DNA from: Byssothecium circinans
Taxonomy: Eukaryota > Ascomycota > Dothideomycetes > Pleosporales > Massarinaceae
DNA: 64,000 bases
Assembly (NCBI GenBank): GCA_010015675.1
Contig: ML977033.1
Span: 181,672 to 245,671, forward strand
Direction: 5' to 3'
The notes under the pieces are model-generated. The model ran no database searches and was not told where the DNA came from. It saw nothing but the letters and a program-made list of their open reading frames with translations. Below are positions 25,809 through 39,067 of this stretch, piece by piece. How positions within the stretch are numbered: the first letter of the stretch is position 1; each line of letters begins with the position of its first letter. A program made the translations under genes and the position numbers.

Positions 25809-27572
25809 GGCGAGGCGAGGAGGGTCGCTTGGAAGAGGGGAGAGGTGATGCATTGGTCATTGGGGGAACGGGTATAGGTGGTAGTACTAGTGGGTACGGG
25901 TAGAGGTGGTAGTTCGCGTGAATTTCCCCCCCTTCCTCTCCTTGATTTTCTGAGATAGGTAACAAATGGCGAGGAATAAACCACATTGGAGCGTGATATT
26001 TTTTCCTTTTCGCTGAACAGATGGCGGGGTTTGACCTTAGGGATCGATGGGGTGATTGTAGAGTGAGGTGAAGTCGAGGCATGAGATCTAGACGGGAGAT
26101 GCACACATGGGACATGCATAGGGCTATTTTTTTTTTGATAGGTGCGGAATAGCGGTGTATAGAGGATGAGCTACACTTGGGGGTGTGGAGGATGTGCATA
26201 CTATACGGTAGCTTGGAGTTGGCGGGTTTATAGCTAGTGCGTGCGTGTGGGTCGGCTGGGCCCGGTGAAGAAGCTAAGGCAGTGGGGTGCAGCATCTAGT
26301 GTTGAATTGATTCCCTTCTTCCGGAATTTCCGTCGGACGGATGGAGGGCTTTTTTTGGATGGAGTAGTAATCTCGTTTTCGGTATTTTTGAGAATCTATA
26401 TATGCATATAGCTTCTCTGCTACTCACGCAATATCCCCAGGAGCTAAAATTTCCAAGGCAGTCATGAGTAGTTTCCCCCCGCAGGTTTTTCGCTGCTAGC
26501 CTAAACCCCCCCTCCCTTTCGCTATAAGCAGATGAATCGAACTCGTGGTCATATTCCATCAGTACAATGCCCTTGGTCGAACGCCTCCGGTTTGAAAAGA
26601 GGCAGAAGCACAAGCCTAGCCGTGAATCATCCCTCCTCACTGCCCCAACCTTCCTCTCTCACCACCACAACATCACACACAAAACAAAAACCCTCCGCAG
26701 ATCCACGATCTCCCTTCCCGCATCCCAAAACACAGTAAAAAGATCGTAAGGAAGCAGCAGCCTACGGTCCCTTGAACATAACCCGGTTCTGATCAAAGCG
26801 ACGCGTGTCACGCCTCCACGTTATACGACACACAAGTTAACCACTGCTCCGAGCAGCCACCCAACCGCAAAGATCAGACCTCCCAGTCTCTCCTATCTCA
26901 GGTCTCATTTGGAGTTGGCTTGATATTTGCTTGAATGGGATTTCGCCAGCCAGGTTTGTGTACCGCAGAGCTCAAGGCACTTCGACTCTCCAGCATCAGA
27001 TGGCGGGTAAGCGCGATGAGTAGTCCCCCCTCTCGGATAGTAAACTGCCCTCCCTCCCTCCATTTAATTCCCCGGGCCGTGTACTGTACTTTTTCAACGA
27101 TGATGCAGGGCGCTGGAGTAAGTACCATGAGTCCGAGAGAGAGAGAGAAGGGAGGGAGTGGCTGTTTTCACCACCTCAAAGCCAAAGACTCCGTACAGTG
27201 ATGGAAAAAAGTGAAGATGCATAGTCCTATATGTAACTGATCTACAACCCACAACAGAACCCCCGGCTTTTTAATTTTCCCCCCATATCCACGCCTCTCC
27301 CCCCGCCCCCTTTTCGCAAAAGCAAAACTAACAGAGCTACCAGCTACCCACAGGGAAATAACGCCACGCCATGCCCTGCCCCAAAACACCTAGACCATGA
27401 TTCTCTCAGATAGATAACCGGAAAAAGAAAAAGCTAAATTCAATCAATACATTCTATCAAATCATACATACCTCCCCTCCCCTCCTCTCCCCTCCTCTCC
27501 CTCTCGCGTTACCCGACTATCCTCATATCCTACCGCCCCTAGCCCAAGGACCCACGCGCCACGAGCCGCCGC
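25809..27572. other. Intergenic between converging ABC and eIF5B genes
   Basis: About 1.76 kb of shared 3' flank. A CT-rich tract (27472-27506) lies just beyond the eIF5B stop, and GA-rich DNA follows the ABC stop (25800-25900). Open frames are short and unrecognised. No gene is supported. Confidence 0.5.
27472..27506. repeat. Homopyrimidine tract (CCCTCCTCTC type)
   Basis: This almost pure C/T run on the plus strand is purine-rich in the sense of the eIF5B transcript and lies about 65-100 nt past its stop. It is low-complexity DNA in the 3' flank. Confidence 0.75.
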
Positions 27573-30500
27573 TCACAAGATATCGAAGTCTTTCTTCAGA
27601 TTCTTAAGCAACAGCCACTCGTCATTACTCACATCGCTCCTGAAATAGTTCTTGAGCGTATCGATGGACGCACGGGAGATTTGCGAGTAGACTGTATCTT
27701 TCTCTTCGACCTGGCGGCCGTAGAGGGGTTGGTTGGGGCCTTCGATTTTGACCGCGACCGAGGGCTGGCCGCGCTTGCAGACTTGGATTTGTTTGTGCTC
27801 GCGCTCTATCGATGTTCTGTTTGCCATGGTTGGTTAGTACGGTATTTTATCTTCAATGAGGGGGGAAGAGCGGAGATGACTTACACTCTACCCAGTGAGA
27901 TGATTTCCTTGACGCCGGTAACGGGGTTCTTCTTGATGACAGCTAACGGCGTCGTCAATTTCAAGTTCCCCTCAACAACATCTACACCTAGCACGATTGG
28001 ATCCTTCTTGTTGAAGACAGCAATGGGCTTCAATATGCAAGGGAACACAGCCAGCATCTTGCTGTCCTCTTTCTTTTGCTCTTCAATATGCTTCATATGC
28101 GCTGTGAACTTGTCGAAGAGATGGTAGATGATATCAGCCTCGAAGATTTTGACGCCAATTTCGTCGGCGTACGCGCGTGCATCTTTGTCGACTTTGACAT
28201 CGAAGCACAGCATGACGGCGTACTCTTTGGCTTTTTCGAGCATGACGCCAGCGCGCAGGACATCTTTCTTGAAGACAGGGCCGATGGAGATGGTAGCGAC
28301 AGGGATCTTGGAGACGCGCAGGAATTCGAGGAGAGCTTCAAGGGATCCGAGAGTAGAGGCCTGCACAGATACACCGCGGCCAGTCTTGGAGACCTTGCTG
28401 AGCAGGTGGGCGAGATCGGCCATCACTTCGTCCATGAGGTCTTCCTCGTCATCATCGGGGCCAACGACAAGCAGGCGAGAACCGGCGATGGCTTGGTCAA
28501 GACCATCGGCGGCAATCTTGATACCCATGGCAGCCTTGACCTCTTTGTTGTGTACGTATTGTGATTTGACTCGCAATTCCTTCATCTCGGCCGGTGTCAA
28601 GAGTGCCCGCACGTTTGTTGCTATGGGCTCTGGGTTACCGCATAGCACTATCCGGTCGCCTTCGTGTAGAACACCGTTGGAGAGAATGACGTCGATAGTC
28701 GTACCAAGACCTTCAATAACCTTGACTTCCAGAACAGTACATTCAACCTCGGATAGGTACATAAGGTTATTCGTCATCCGCTCCTGCGTAAGCTTGATGA
28801 TGAGCTTGATCATGTCGGGGATACCTTCACCGGTATGCGCGGACGTCGGAACAACCGATACGTATCGCGACATGTTCTTGTTCTTGTGGAACAGCTCCGA
28901 GTTGAACCCTTGCTCTGCAAGCTCAGTCTTGACCTTGATCCATCGGTCCTCAAACTCGCCCTTCACACGGTCTTTCTGGAGGTTGAAGCTGTCTTCAAAG
29001 CCGTTGTTGTCAATCTTCTTCCAGTCGAGCAGACGATCAATCTTGTTGAGAGCAACAATGAAGGGCGTGCGCTTTTCTCTCAGGAGTCTCATCGACTCAA
29101 GTGTCTGGGGCTCGAGACCGTGCATGATGTCGACGACGAGAATGGCAATGTTGCAAAGCGAAGAACCACGGGACCGCAGGTTTGTGAAAGACTCGTGACC
29201 AGGCGTATCGATAACCAGCAGACCGGGGACGTTCAGGTTGAAAGAGTCGTCCTTGTTCACAACAGCAGTCTTCTTCAAGAGGGCCTCACGAGGGAAGAAG
29301 GTGGCACCAATCTGCTGAGTGATACCACCGGCCTCACCTTCCTGGACGTTAGTCTGTCGAATCTTATCGAGAAGCTTCGTCTTTCCAGTATCGACGTGAC
29401 CAAGAATACAGCAAATGGGTGATCGGAGGTTGTCTTTTGAACGCGCTGCCAAAGCTTCTTCGTGCTGTTTCTTTCTCCGTTCAACAGCGGCCGCCTTGCG
29501 CGCAGTCTCAGCCTTCTGAGCTGCCGTGCCCTCCTCCTCCTCTGACGAGTCCTCATCGCTATCGCTGTCCTCATCTTCCTCTTCTGATGATGTTTCGACG
29601 GACTTGGCAGCAGTCTTTGATGGTGCGGATTTTCCAAGTATCTTTGCGCCTAGCTTGGCTGCGGCCTTGGGAGCCGGCTTTTTCTCCTCTTCGTCGCCAG
29701 ACTCTGCGTCCCAGCTGTCCTTGACGCCCTCCATAGCATCCGCCTGAGCCTCCCAATCTTCATCAGACTCCTCATCCTCGGCTTTCTTTGCTTCAGCCTC
29801 TTCACGTGCCCTCTGAGCTTCTGCTTCAGCAGCAGCGGCCTGCTCTTCCGCTATCCGCAGTTCCTCGAGCTTCTTCGCAGCCTCTTCAGCTTCTTTCTCC
29901 TTCTGTTGTTGTTCGATTTGAGTGCGTTTCTTCTTGCGGTTGTCGTACGTCGGCTTCTTCTTCTCCGCTGCCGTCTCGTCGAGCGCCTCAACCTTTGCGC
30001 CACCGCTGTCGAGCATCTGCTTCAAGCGCAGCTCATTGCGGGCCTTGGCTTCCTTCTGGGCCTTGGTGAGGTACTTGCCCTCTTTCTTTAGCTGCTCAAT
30101 CTTTTCCTTTTCTTTCTGCCTCTTGAGCGCTTTAGCCTCGGCCTTCTTTTGCTCTTCTTCTGCGGCCAGACGCTCCTCTTCCGCTATTCTCGCCTTTTCC
30201 TCCGCATCAGCGCGAGCTGCCTCCTCTTCTCGCCGTTTCCTTTCCTCTTGTTGTTTTTGGAGTGCAGCCAGGGCAGGATTAAGCTTCTTCTTCTTGCCAC
30301 CGGGAGCAGCGGCGGGGGTAGAAGCTGCAGGCGTAGGTGCTGAGGGAGCGGGGGAGGCGGTGTCGGTGGGTTTCGGGGCGGGAGTTTTCACAGGAGCATT
30401 GGCTTTCTTCTTTGCAGCCTGTATTGCATTAGCAAAGAAAAGCATGAAACGTATAGTAAAAGCATACCAGTTCCTTTTTGCGCTGCTTCTCTTTCTCCTT

Positions 30501-30920
30501 CTTTTCTTTTTCTTTCTCCGCCTTGGTTTTCACTCTCCCAGACTCCTCATTTGGCGCCTCCGTTGTCGTCTTCTCTTCCACCACCTTCTCCTTTTTGGGC
30601 TTGTAGTTGCCAGCGAAGACATCGTCCTCGTCAAAGTTCGCCTCCTTAGGTGCCTTTGACGCAAGCTCGTCGACATTCGCGGTCGCGGTCGCGGTGGGAT
30701 CCTCACCTTCAACAAAGTCTTGGTCGGCGCCCTTCTTTCCCTTCTTCTTGCCTCGCCGTTGAATAGCAGCCATAAGACCACCACTCGTGCCGTCTTCCTC
30801 AGTGGCAGGCTCCGTGCCATCGGGCTCTGCGGGGACATCGCCTTGTGGCGCGACCGTCTCGCCGAGTTCAGCCTCCCAGTCGTCTTGGGCCTTCTTGTTA
30901 CCCTTCTTCTTTGGCGGCAT
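27573..30920 (-). CDS. FUN12: Eukaryotic translation initiation factor 5B (eIF5B)
   Basis: eIF5B is the GTPase that joins the 60S subunit to the 48S complex in the cytosol. Exons: 30920-30468, 30418-27885 and 27816-27573, totalling 3231 nt and 1076 aa. The first 420 residues are Lys/Glu-rich and low in complexity, starting [19 protein letters not shown]. The G domain follows, with [18 protein letters not shown] (G1), [13 protein letters not shown] (switch I), [10 protein letters not shown] (G3) and ALNKIDRL (G4). Domains II-IV follow, ending in [23 protein letters not shown] and the C-terminal helix that binds eIF1A ([13 protein letters not shown]). The last intron (27884-27817) sits between SLGRV and SIERE. 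Unlike the bacterial or mitochondrial IF2 form, the long charged N-terminus marks the cytosolic factor. Identification is firm. Confidence 0.98.
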
Positions 30921-31737
30921 TGTGGCGGTTTTGTGCGGGATCGGTGTGTGTGGAAGTAGGTGAATTACGAGGGATTCAAAGCCGGTAGTGGGGTTGCGTA
31001 TGAGTAGATTACGCGCAGGAACGCAAGTCACAGCAAGAAGGCGCAGCCGTGTTTATTAATTAAGAGAGGCCAGAGTACGGGAGAACCGGCAGCCCTCAGA
31101 GTGAAGCGAACCGGGAATGGGGCGGGTCGTGGCAAACGCACACAAGCGTGAACGAAATTCGACAATGTTTGTGAGGTTTGGGTTGGCGGGGTCGCTGCTG
31201 CAGGGGGCCGGGGCCAAGCCGCTAAGCCCTGTTCGACTCATCTCACTCCCCATCTGAAGACTCATGTATTTCGTACCTCTCCAGGTCACTCCGCGGCACA
31301 CTTTCGCGATTAAAAACCAGTTCACTCATGTACTAGAAATAGCATGCCAAAGACCAATACACACTCAGCATTACTAAGCATCCTCCCAGCATCCTACACC
31401 TCTACCTATATACCTATCCATCATGCAGCGGCGATTATGCAAATGAAGTCGGGGGCACAGCTGCACAGTGGACAAAATCAAATGAATGCTCCTTCTTATA
31501 CCTAACAAGCCAATAAAAGACGCCCAAGAATTTGCTAGCCCAGAGAGAACCAAAAGAAATGAGATGCTTGCGACATGTAGCGCAGTGATTAAGTAGTTTT
31601 GATATAGACAAACAGCTTGCCCCGTCCGCGCAGCGAAAAAGGTAACATGGCGTGTAGAAGCCGCAAATGAAGTGACTGGGATACTTTTATTCCGAAGATA
31701 CCGTAGATGTCGTGATGATAGGAGGGACGGATGCCGT
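30921..31737. other. Intergenic: eIF5B promoter / csmA 3' flank
   Basis: About 820 bp. No gene is seen. The short minus-strand frames near 31056-31865 are either random or read through the last csmA intron and exon in the wrong frame. Confidence 0.5.
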
Positions 31738-34700
31738 TTATTGCTGGTGGCCGACGAGCATCGATTCGACGGCGCTGCTGATAAAAGCTCGCTTGAAAGA
31801 AAGATCCACTCCAAATCTGCAGACGGGTTAGTTCGTGTGTCCACAAGTGCAAGGGAACGAAACATACCTTCTCTCCAGCTCCGCCTTGACGGCCTTCTTG
31901 GTGATGTTCATGAGATCTGAGGTGGCGAGAATATCCCTGATCTCAGCCAATATCGTGTCATCACTGGGCAGGTTGAGATTCGACATCTCCACGTTATCGT
32001 AGCCACCGTAGCCACTCTGAGCGAGGCTCATACGAGAGCCATTGTTGAACTGTGGGAGATTGAGATGCGACATGGGGCGCGACGGCGGCATCTGCCCATA
32101 CTCGGAACCAGCAACTGAGCCACTGTAGAAACGCTTAGTGCCATACGAGATGCCGGACAGCTCGGAGCGATCGTCACGAATAGTATGCTGCTCCCACATC
32201 TCGGCCTGGTACTCGTCCCACTTCTTCTTAGGGATGCTGGCGGGATCGAACTTGCCCTCGTCGGACACGATGACCTTCTGTCCCTTTTCACCCGTAACGA
32301 CACGCGTGTTACCCCAGGAGAAGTCGTCCATGTACCAGAAAGAATACAACGGCAGACCGAAGGAGAAGATGGGTGTGGCGAGGATGTAGATGATCATCCA
32401 GCCAATCATTTCCCACTTGCGTCGGATGATGAAGATGATGGCTTGAAGACCGTAGATGGCACCGAGGAGGATAAAGGCCGTGATGGGGATGACCTCGGGT
32501 GTCGTTATCAGGAGGTAGATCAAATAGCCGATGTAGACCACAGTCACAGGCATGACTATTGTGGAGAACAAATCCAAGAAGACAACGAAGCGCATACTGA
32601 AGCAGCAGAAACCACAAAGCTGTTGCAGCGGGATCAGTTCAAGTAGATTGTGGACTGTCGAGTTGATCCACCGACGACGTTGAGACATGAAGATCGAGAA
32701 GCTGTCAGGAGCGATGGTCCAGGCGTGTGCGCGGAACAAGTACTTGGTCTTGTACTTGGAGTGAAACTTGAGTAGTAGGGTTGTCAGGTATCGATCCTCT
32801 CCGAGGTGCAATAAATTCTTCATGTGAAGCGTGTCGACGCGGACCTCCTGGTACGCCTCGATAAGCTCTTTACTGACGAACAGAGGCTTGCCGGTCTCAG
32901 CAGCGCGGATGCGGTACATGGAGAAACAACCAGGAAGACAGGTCACGGAACCAAACAAGCTTTCAAAGGCCTTGGTCAAGTTGTGTGAGATGAAGTACTC
33001 GTACACCTGCATCATGGTGACGAAAGACGATTTGGCGTTGGTCAGCGACGTCTCTCCGCAAATACCGATAAGGCGAGTGTCGTGGAGGAATGCGGCAACA
33101 AAGCGAGTGGCCGAATCGTCGCCGACGACGGTATCAGCGTCGATCTGCAGCAGGAATTCGTAAAACGTCGGATTGACACCGATAATGTTGCGGATCTGGT
33201 GATGCATCTCGAGTTCGAGCGGGCTCATAGGAAGGTTGTAGTGGACACGGTTCAAGAACCTCATGAGGACCATTTGAGAATCACGCTTTCCTCGGTTGCC
33301 GGGCTTGGAGACTTCTGAAGGCTTGCCGACCTTCACCACGACGAGGAAGGGCACAATGTGACCCTGAACTTCGTACAAGCCGGAATAGCACTTTCCCATG
33401 TTGTGTTGTTTCTGGCCCTCGCCCAAACTTTCGAAGCTGAGCGGATCGGGATCAGTGGTCTCTGGAACACCAAGAATGTCTAGGACGATGCGGGGAGTGG
33501 GCTTGTCATTGCCTTGGCCGATAATCATACCATCGCAGACGATGACGAGAAGCTTGCGCTTGTCGTCATACTTCATCCGAGCAGCAGAGTCGATGGCACG
33601 TCGTAGAGAATCCTCGTCTTCCGTGTACGCAGGAATGGTACATATAATGAACTTGTCGATGTTCTCTGGCACACTCTTGCGGCCGAATTGGAGAGCTGCA
33701 AAGAACTTGAAACCAATAACACTGACTAATATAATTGAAATGACCAAAAGGAAGTACTTGGCGAACTGACATCTAGGGGAGCCTCGAGTGTCGAGATCGC
33801 CAACGTAGAAGAGGTTCTCTAGGCAGACCTGCATGTTCTTCTTTTCGGATTGACTTAGGCTGAGCCTATCCCAGTACTTTCTGATGTCGTTTCCGGCTTG
33901 GACTCTGAAAATGTCGACAACGGAAGTGTCCATGAAGTTAGTGTTGATGTTGTCGGGAAGCGGTTCACCATTCTCTTTCGGCGTGGTAGGGCGACCACCG
34001 GGAATGTATGAGGTGAGATCATACACTTTGTTGTCCATGTACGCGATTGCATTTCCTTTGCTCGCAAGCGTCTTCAGGTATTGCGGGCTGTAGCCAACAC
34101 GACCCTTCATGTAGTTTGCTTTTAGGAAGACTTGTTGCTCGTACCACCAATCGCCGCGTGAGTCATTGCGGAACCATCGGAAATCGTGGAACCTAGCGTT
34201 GTTGTCGGTAGAGCTGACGAGGTTGTTCGCGTTGGTGTAATTGGTGTCCTTGTAGTTCAGCTGCACAGAATCGTGGATCCTGCTGCCGTCTGCACCAGTG
34301 CAGAGCGCGGAGACCTGCACAGGGAAAAGATTGGTGGCATCCTGACCGGCATACTTTTCCAGGGCCTTGGCCGGGACAATTCGCGGATAATGGTGTGGAA
34401 TAAAGCTGCCCAAGTCGTAGACAACACCCCGTATGCCGACATACATGCCGTGACCATCTTTACCGTTGAAGGAAGTCAACTCAGCAACAGAGTATACGTG
34501 CTGAGTAGGGCAGATGAGCGCGGGGAAACCAATCATGACGAAGACGACAAAACCACAACATAGCCAAATAAGCATGTTGATGGCCAACTTCTCTCGCCAC
34601 GCGATGCGTACGTCCTTTCGCTTGATTCTTCCAACCCATTTGATCAGAATGTCCGGAATCAACCATGTGAGTGCATAGACAACGAACAGCCACCGCTTTC

Positions 34701-37372
34701 GGCTTCCAGAAACCGGCTGCACTTCGATCTCTTCCAGTCTGCTGTCAGCAGCTTTTTCGTCAATCATCTTTGGCTGCTCTAGCCCGTGGAACATGTCGCC
34801 GCTGGTGATGCCAGACGGTGCTTCGGATCGAGCATCCACATCTTTACTACCGAAATAGCTGCCATTCTTATCGTCGTAATAGCCACCTGGGGAAGGCGCT
34901 AGAAGTCCGGCTCGGGCATCGCCATACGGTCGAGGCGCGTCGCTGACAAGCAGATTATCGTCGGATGCTGATATGCCCCGTGCTGGGGGTGACAGGTCGG
35001 CAACGTTGGCTATTTCAAACCAGCATCGTTCACTCAAAAACACTCCAGTTGCCCCTACTCTCACCTCATTCTCACGCCAGGGCTTCTCATCCAAGACAGA
35101 TTCAGCTCGTTCCTTCTCACTGCCAACCACGGATGTGTTGGTTTCAGTAAGACCAAGGAATTCAGCGAATGGGAGGAAGATGCTAAAATCGGCGACGCGA
35201 AGACGTTGGCTAATTTCGGCGATTCCCAGAGATTGCACCTGAGTTCTAACGCATTTGCTGTCAAATTGATTTGCGATTCTTCGATCGTTCGGCTTCAAGC
35301 AAATGACGAAGTAGGGGTTGGCTTTGCGAAGGGATGAGTCGATGGTCTTGAGAGAGCTGAGGAATTGACCAGCGGCACCCTGCTGTTTCGCTGATTCACC
35401 CTTCTTCGACCCGGACACGGTGCTATCGGCTTCGCTGATGGTATCTTCGTCAAATACATTTACTGGACGGCCGAATCGACCGCTCTTGTCACCCTTGCGC
35501 TTTGCCATACTAGGCATCCGCGAAGGCTTGGAGCTGACAGTAGCTGATATAATGGCCGTCTTTTCTTTGGGATGCCCAAACTTCTTGAACACGTCTTGGT
35601 TGAAGAGTTCTTGGACAAAAGAGCTGCGGGCGTTTGTGAAAAGACTGATCATGTCGGCTGAAATGGTCTCGGCATTCTCTTCAATGAGGTTTTCGACAGA
35701 GTAGTCAACATCTCCAGCAAAATGACGAATCGTGAAGGAGGCCGCAGTGTTGGGCGTGGGGAAGTTGCTGCCGGGCTGGACGACGGTCAAGCTACCTGGT
35801 AAGATAGCATTGTTCTTTCCGTCGAAGCGCTTGCGTATGGCTTCCAAGAACTGCATGTCAGTCTTGCCACGACGAGTCTGATCATCGAGAATACTCAAAA
35901 GTCCGTTACCGGACTTGAGCAGGCCAGTCTTGGCTTCGGAATTGTCATAATATTCCAACTGGGGAACGCTGACGTCTTCTGCCTCCATCTCTTGAACTTG
36001 GCGGCCAAAGAAACTCTGCTGGCAGAAGTTGAAGAGAGACTCGTTGGCCGCGTTGTTGAGCAGCTGGTCCAAGCCAGATCCAGTCCCTGAGGAAATTGAG
36101 AAACCGGGGAAATCGACAAGCGATACCGTGTTGGCAACTTGGTCAGGGGCCACGGATATTCTCGAGTTGATTTGCTCCATGATGTAGGCGACCAACAAGG
36201 TGTACAGCGTTCGTGCCATCTCATCCGCCTGGGAGCGAGCACCCTTGGGATCCGTCATCACTGTAACTCGCTCACGGAACAGATACTTGGTCTTATGCTG
36301 CAGGGTCTGTTCCAATGTGGCAATGGAGATTCCCAAGAAGCGGGCAATGGGATCAAGACTGTCCTTGTTCTTCACCATGGTGATGGACTCGCCACCCTCG
36401 TGCGAGTAGCCACCGCTATCGTCGGCGGCAGGAGTCGTGGATTGGCCCGTCTCGAACTCAAGCTGACCCAGGTGTAGGATGGTGGCCATGACCTCGCAGA
36501 TGCCGGCAATATCCTGCTTCGAGAATTCGAGCTTGCGGAGCGCCGTCTTGAAGCTCTGGAAGCCTTTGCTATCATCAATGCCGACCTTGAGCTGCGTGGG
36601 GTGGCCGAGATAGCGCCATCGCTTGTTGGACGTGAGCGAGGCGCGGTTTCCGGGTGCATCGTTGCCAATCATGTCGAGACTCAGGTGGCGCTTTTCAGCC
36701 GGACTGGTGCCGGACAGGAGATAGTACAGGATGTGGTAGTTGCGTTCACCGGTCGGCACGCAGGCGATCCGACTGCGCTCCAGACGATGTGCGAGGAACT
36801 GGGCACCAAGCAGCGTGGCATGGTTCGATGTGGAGGTGTTGTACTGCAGCTCTAGCAGTAGACCGGCCTTGGACGCCACGGGGGTGGTGGTGGTCTTGGT
36901 GGTTGTGAAAGCGTCGAAAACAAAATTGGCGTGTTCAATCTTCTTCGAAAGTGGCGTGGCCGAATAGGAGAGGAAGGCACGGAGGGCGTGTCCGCGGATG
37001 GTGGTCTTGCCCGATCCAGGCTCGCCCCTACAACGTCAGCTTCATCACATCCAGGGAGGAGTTCGAAAATACATACAGGAACACAATGGCCTGGTCTTCC
37101 GATCGCAAGCCAAGACGCATATACGCGCGCTGGGCGAGGTCTTCGGCGGCCTGCTGTGCACTTCCCTCTTTGCCCCCTTCTACACCCCGACCCGCATCGG
37201 TATACGTGTTCAGCGAGATGACGGCGTGCGAGGAAAGCGTCGATGTCGGAAGATGGGCATGGAAGCGGCTCGCCAGATGTGCAGTGAGATGGGTATCGCT
37301 TTGGAGATGCTGTGGGAGCGAAGGTAGGGACGGGTTCGCGTACGACGGGACATTACCCCCGAAAGACGCCAT
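31738..37372 (-). CDS. csmA: Class V chitin synthase with myosin motor-like domain (CsmA)
   Basis: This enzyme polymerises UDP-GlcNAc into cell-wall chitin at hyphal tips and septa. Three exons: 37372-37077, 37027-31868 and 31816-31738, totalling 5535 nt and 1844 aa, the usual size. The N-terminal motor-like domain (about residues 1-780) contains an intact P-loop, GEPGSGKTT (residues ~100-108), split from exon 1 by a 50-nt intron. A membrane segment lies near residue 895, a cytochrome-b5-like segment near 960 ([13 protein letters not shown]), and the catalytic GT2 domain from about 1180, with [14 protein letters not shown] and SQRRRW (near 1544). Further membrane helices and a C-terminal DEK_C domain follow. 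The final 79-nt exon (31816-31738) completes DEK_C and is easily missed, because the main frame reads 13 codons into the intron. It is divergent from csmB. Confidence 0.97.
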
Positions 37373-39067
37373 GGTCGATGAAGGCGTCCCCGCGGGAGCG
37401 CTGAGCGAGTGTAGAGGTCAGGAAGAGATGGTCTGGCAGTGCAGCCAAGGTTGGGGCGGTTCCGACGGCTGTCGATGTCTATGTTTGTGTTGGTCAACTG
37501 GCGGATGCTTCGTCTGGAATGCGACGGGGCGGGAGTAACACAGGCGAAGCGAGCCCCAAGGAAAATATTACAAGCAGCGAGCGTGGGAAAAGTTCATAAA
37601 CGAAGGGAAAATGAGGAGGTGACGAAAAGCTGCTGGATGGCAACGGAAGGTCTCTCTGGACACAAACCTGCGATGAGTCGGGTTCTGGCATGGGCGTTGA
37701 GGGCACGCCAACGACAAGGGGCAAGCTTAGCGGCGTCTTCCGTGCTCGCCTCAGGGGGATATAATTAGACGGTTTTCAATACCGTATTATATTGGTGCTC
37801 CACTTTGGGCTTCTGGCCACTCGCGCAACGATGCACCGCAAACACAGCAGCTGAGCGAAGGCGCGCGTGGCTGTTCTGTTGCTCGACGGACCCGATTTCA
37901 CCGACCGAATATTTCCATGTGATCCGAAGACGTTCAGACTTCAGAGCAAGCAGATATGAGACTTTGAGCGTCCCGAGGTGAGTGACCGAAGCCAAGACAT
38001 CAACATTTATTGGGAGGCGAGCCAGGATCACAGGGCTGATACCTGGAATATGATAGATACCCAGTCGCATGGGGTGGATCAGTCCGGATCATGTCATGCA
38101 TTGCGTTGGCAAGACAATGACAGTGCGGGTCACAGATGAGCGCTCCCAGAAGCCAGCCACCTACTGTAGGATCATACATGTATTTGTTGGGTGATATCCA
38201 GACGGCGAGTAGCTGGCAGCTCCGCGCAGTCTGACGGTTTAGCAATGTTCGCCGTCGCAGCTAGATTGAGGCTGTGCGGACTCTGATACCACGTCCACAC
38301 GTTCAAAGAATAGGCCCGGGGAAGAGGGGGAAGGAAATATTGGAACACCGGAGAGACCATCTGTTCTCGGCCGCTCAGCAATGCAGCAGCACTTCGAAGA
38401 GTGGTTGACGTCACGAGCCCCTGGCCGTGCTTACAATTCTATCGCTGCAAGAAATAACGCAGGCTTTTTGCAGTGTGGAGATTTTTGATGTGCTCTCTTC
38501 TCTCCCATCCAACTCAACTCCAGGCCCGGGTAAAAAAGGTAAAGAAACACAATATGCAATCCAGTGCTGACGGAGCGACGATCCAATATACACAGCCGCT
38601 GGTGTTTCTTCCTGTCAATAATATCATCCTGTTCAAAGCAGTAAACAATGCATGCTAAAATAGGGGGCGTCTGAGCGGTGGCGACGGCAACCCTGTGCAT
38701 CCGATCCAGCATCGGCTTGTTAAGCACTGTGCCAAGGTAATTTATGCGTATCCAACAACGCCTTCCGAGGGGGCGCCCTAGTCGGTGATGTTTGTCCATT
38801 GACTCCATTCCTCTCCAACTCTGGCTGAGCATGCCGTCCACCTAAGTCGCGGTTTTCTTCCTACAGACAGTCGTTTAATAATATTCACCCCCATCCCATT
38901 CGTTACACAACCGCCAACGCTCGCTCCTCCCTTCCCTACTACACAATTGTCATCGCCATCGCCATCGCCATCGCCATCGCACCTGCCTCTGCCCCCGAGG
39001 CGTGCCTTCCGCATCGACGACCACGTCTTCCCGCTGAAGGGCATCGCCCGCAGCTGCCCCCGTCATC
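37373..39067. promoter_or_regulatory. Shared 1.7-kb divergent region of csmA and csmB
   Basis: This stretch separates the starts of two myosin-motor chitin synthases transcribed away from each other. No intervening gene is seen. It ends with a five-unit CATCGC repeat about 90 nt before the csmB start. Head-to-head csmA/csmB pairs are known from other filamentous ascomycetes, which supports a bidirectional control region. I can name no binding site with confidence. Confidence 0.75.
38951..38980 (+). repeat. (CATCGC)5 hexanucleotide repeat in csmB leader
   Basis: Five perfect tandem CATCGC units lie 88 nt upstream of the csmB ATG, probably inside its 5' leader. Length variation between strains would be expected for such a repeat. 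Confidence 0.9.

Noticed and set aside
28128..29198. 356-codon plus-strand frame
   Set aside because: It is a reverse-strand shadow of the highly biased eIF5B coding sequence, rich in Ser and Arg, with no domain.
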